NCBI GenBank assembly: GCA_016302215.1
Contig: JAEDNZ010000021.1
Coordinates: forward strand, 1-16,885
DNA from: Muribaculaceae bacterium
GTDB taxonomy: Bacteria; Bacteroidota; Bacteroidia; Bacteroidales; Muribaculaceae
DNA length: 16,885 nucleotides
Direction of reading: 5' to 3'
Shown here: positions 15,366 to 16,885 of the stretch, in pieces
Layout of the letters: the number at the start of each line of letters is the position of its first letter
How positions within the stretch are numbered: position 1 is the first letter of the stretch
Made by a program: the position numbers and the translations under genes
Notes under the pieces: generated by a model
The model's database searches: none
Seen by the model: only the letters and a program-made list of their open reading frames with translations
Told to the model about the DNA's origin: nothing

Positions 15366-16531
15366 TGAAAATAAGGACTATAACGACGGCCGCAGCGATG
15401 GTTGCGGCATTGCAATGCGTGAGCGCGCAGAGCGCTGACGTTAGCTCGGCGCTCGATGCGTTGGTGGAGTCGCGCTATAGCGATGATGCTCCCGGCGCCG
15501 CTATCATAGTGGCTCGCGGCGATACTATTTTGTATGAGCGTTATATCGGAGTGGCTGATATGGCGAGCGGCGAGAAGATAGGCGCGACAACGCGTTTCAA
15601 TATAGCATCATGCAGCAAGCAGTTCACGGTGGTGGGCTTGCTGCGCCTCGCGGAGCTTGGATTGGTGGATTTAGATGCGCCTATGACTGAGCATTTGCCC
15701 TATCTGACTCACGCGATATGGCATAAGATTACGCCGCGCCACCTGATGAGCCATACCTCGGGCTTGCCTGACAGCCGCCCGCGCCATGACCGGCAGGCCA
15801 CGGTGGTGGCTGATGATGCCTTTTCGGAGGCTTATTTCACCGGGCTGACCGAGCTTAAGTTTGAGCCGGGGAGCGATTATGATTATCTTAACCCATCGTT
15901 TATATTGCTGTCGCGTATCATAGAGCGAGTGGCGGAGGTGCCGTTTACGGTGTATCAGCAGCGCTACCTCTTTGAGCCGGCCGGGATGTACGCCACATAC
16001 TATTTTGACGCAGCGGCGCGACCCTCGCGCACGGCCCACGGCTATCTCAATGCCTATGCCGCCGGTGATGACGGCGACACTGACGGGTCACCGAAGGTGT
16101 TGCGTGGCGAGAGCCAGTGGCAGGAGTATGACTATGGTGAGGAGACATTTTTCGGCACACGCCCCGATGGCGGCATTTACTCTACGGCGCGCGACCTATT
16201 AGCGTGGGAGAAGGCGTTGCGGTGCAATACTATCATCAGCGCGGCAGCGCGGTCTGAGGCCTATACCCGCCATATACGCGTCACCGGTAGCCCCTGGTGC
16301 GATTATCAAAACAGACCTAACACATGGTATGGCTACGGGTGGTTTATCGACGACACTCCGGGCCGTAGGCTGAAGATTTATCACACGGGCGACAATGGAG
16401 GCTACAAGGCATATCTTGCCAAGTATCCGACTGATGATACCGTGGTGATTGTGCTTGAGAACCGCTGTGATTTGGACCGCTGGGCCTTCGGCCTTGCGAT
16501 AGAGCGGGCGCTGTATGGCGGCTCAGAGTGA
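15362..16531 (+). CDS. Secreted serine hydrolase, beta-lactamase/class C PBP-like
   Basis: The 389-residue protein has a signal peptide (to about A22, VSAQ) and a beta-lactamase-family (Pfam Beta-lactamase) domain. The catalytic triad motifs are SCSK at 83-86 (nucleophile S83, K86), YLN at 175-177 and HTG at 341-343 (in place of KTG, as in EstB- and Pbp4*-type proteins). HLMSHTSGLPD and PDGGIYSTARDLLAWEKAL are further family marks. It should act in the periplasm or outside the cell as a peptidase or esterase on peptidoglycan peptides, D-amino peptides or small esters. Resistance to beta-lactams is not implied by this subfamily. The start overlaps the previous stop as ATGA. A plain Cys at C19 in the signal (ALQC) hints at a possible lipobox, but the following VSAQ fits signal peptidase I. 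Confidence 0.9.
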   Translation: MMKIRTITTAAAMVAALQCVSAQSADVSSALDALVESRYSDDAPGAAIIVARGDTILYERYIGVADMASGEKIGATTRFNIASCSKQFTVVGLLRLAELGLVDLDAPMTEHLPYLTHAIWHKITPRHLMSHTSGLPDSRPRHDRQATVVADDAFSEAYFTGLTELKFEPGSDYDYLNPSFILLSRIIERVAEVPFTVYQQRYLFEPAGMYATYYFDAAARPSRTAHGYLNAYAAGDDGDTDGSPKVLRGESQWQEYDYGEETFFGTRPDGGIYSTARDLLAWEKALRCNTIISAAARSEAYTRHIRVTGSPWCDYQNRPNTWYGYGWFIDDTPGRRLKIYHTGDNGGYKAYLAKYPTDDTVVIVLENRCDLDRWAFGLAIERALYGGSE

Positions 16532-16567
16532 GAGCCTCGGCGAGCGCGTGCCCGATGCGTCGGCTCG

Positions 16568-16885
16568 CTATCGCTCTTGAGCCACGCTGATATTGTGCTT
16601 TGAGAAGATGCTTAACGCCGAGGCGGTGAAGGCCTCGCAGGCGCTGCGCCATGCTTGCGGTATGCGGCAGTCGTAGGCATCAAACACCCTGAAATTGTGG
16701 TCGGCAGCGGCGGGCACGGTGAAGTGCAGCCGATAGGAGGCCTTGTCGAGGCGCACTTTGCCGTATTCGTCGCGCGCGAGTTTGACTTTGACTAAAGCGC
16801 CGCCACGAGTGTCGCGCGTCTTCATATTGGAGATGAAATTGCCCAAGGAATAGACTACGAGCACGTCTTTGCCGCCATCGACATC
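16568..16885 (-). CDS. CapA-like metallophosphatase family protein, C-terminal part (partial)
   Basis: Reading leftward from the window edge, the frame is open from the first base and ends at TAG (16568-16570), giving about 105 residues with no start inside the window. The segment DVLVVYSLGNFISNM matches the end of the CapA/PgsA capsule-synthesis domain (calcineurin-like fold), where the conserved VVYSLGNF lies near the active site. The rest is a C-terminal tail with strands typical of the family (GGALVKVKL). CapA-like proteins act outside the inner membrane, and in Bacteroidales they are usually lone lipoproteins of unknown role rather than true poly-gamma-glutamate enzymes. The gene converges on the serine hydrolase with a 36-base gap holding no clear terminator. 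Confidence 0.75.
   Translation of the reverse strand, partial: DVDGGKDVLVVYSLGNFISNMKTRDTRGGALVKVKLARDEYGKVRLDKASYRLHFTVPAAADHNFRVFDAYDCRIPQAWRSACEAFTASALSIFSKHNISVAQER

Noticed and set aside
15362..16531. Serine hydrolase as an antibiotic-resistance beta-lactamase
   Set aside because: It has HTG in place of KTG and the layout of EstB/Pbp4*-like hydrolases; nothing indicates transfer or a resistance cassette.
16540..16568. GCGAGC/GCTCGC inverted repeat in the convergent gap as a bidirectional terminator
   Set aside because: The arms are six bases with a 17-base loop and no T tract on either side; GC-rich sequence gives such pairs by chance.

Overview
The window looks like ordinary core-genome chromosome from a member of the Bacteroidales, possibly Muribaculaceae-like given the GC-rich coding. 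The evidence is threefold: two upstream elements resembling the Bacteroidetes -7 box (TAnnTTTG); a gene set with PorQ, a DUF4250 protein, the archaeal/eukaryotic-type ProRS and carboxy(nor)spermidine decarboxylase; and A-rich rather than Shine-Dalgarno-like start regions. The family-level placement is an inference. Coding density is very high, all complete genes lie on the + strand, and only a truncated gene at the right edge is on the - strand. I see no rRNA, tRNA, CRISPR array, insertion sequence, prophage or integrase.

Layout. (1) 92-4715: a tightly packed probable operon of a small DUF4250 protein, a UvrD/PcrA helicase, NspC (polyamine synthesis) and a membrane-anchored family 2 glycosyltransferase, joined by 4-bp overlaps or directly abutting codons. 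(2) 4752-5447: RadC, standing nearly alone. (3) 5489-7045: a good Bacteroidetes-type promoter followed by proS. (4) 7097-9644: a GtrB/DPM1-like polyprenyl-phosphate glycosyltransferase, a UmuD-type S24 peptidase and dTDP-glucose 4,6-dehydratase. (5) 9720-12295: a class I aminotransferase and RmuC. (6) 12341-16531: porQ, cmk, ispH, an unrecognised small membrane protein and a secreted serine hydrolase of the beta-lactamase fold, closely spaced or overlapping. (7) 16568-16885: the 3' part of a convergent CapA-like gene that runs off the window.

The genes mix DNA maintenance (UvrD, RadC, UmuD, RmuC), envelope glycan synthesis (two glycosyltransferases, RmlB), T9SS-linked outer membrane function (PorQ) and housekeeping (ProRS, Cmk, IspH, aminotransferase). 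I do not see a convincing new multi-gene system. The points most worth a second look are the UmuD homologue with no umuC beside it, lodged between two glycan genes; the strongly basic single-pass membrane protein coupled to ispH and a serine hydrolase; the tiny DUF4250 gene translationally coupled to the helicase; and an inverted repeat just before porQ.
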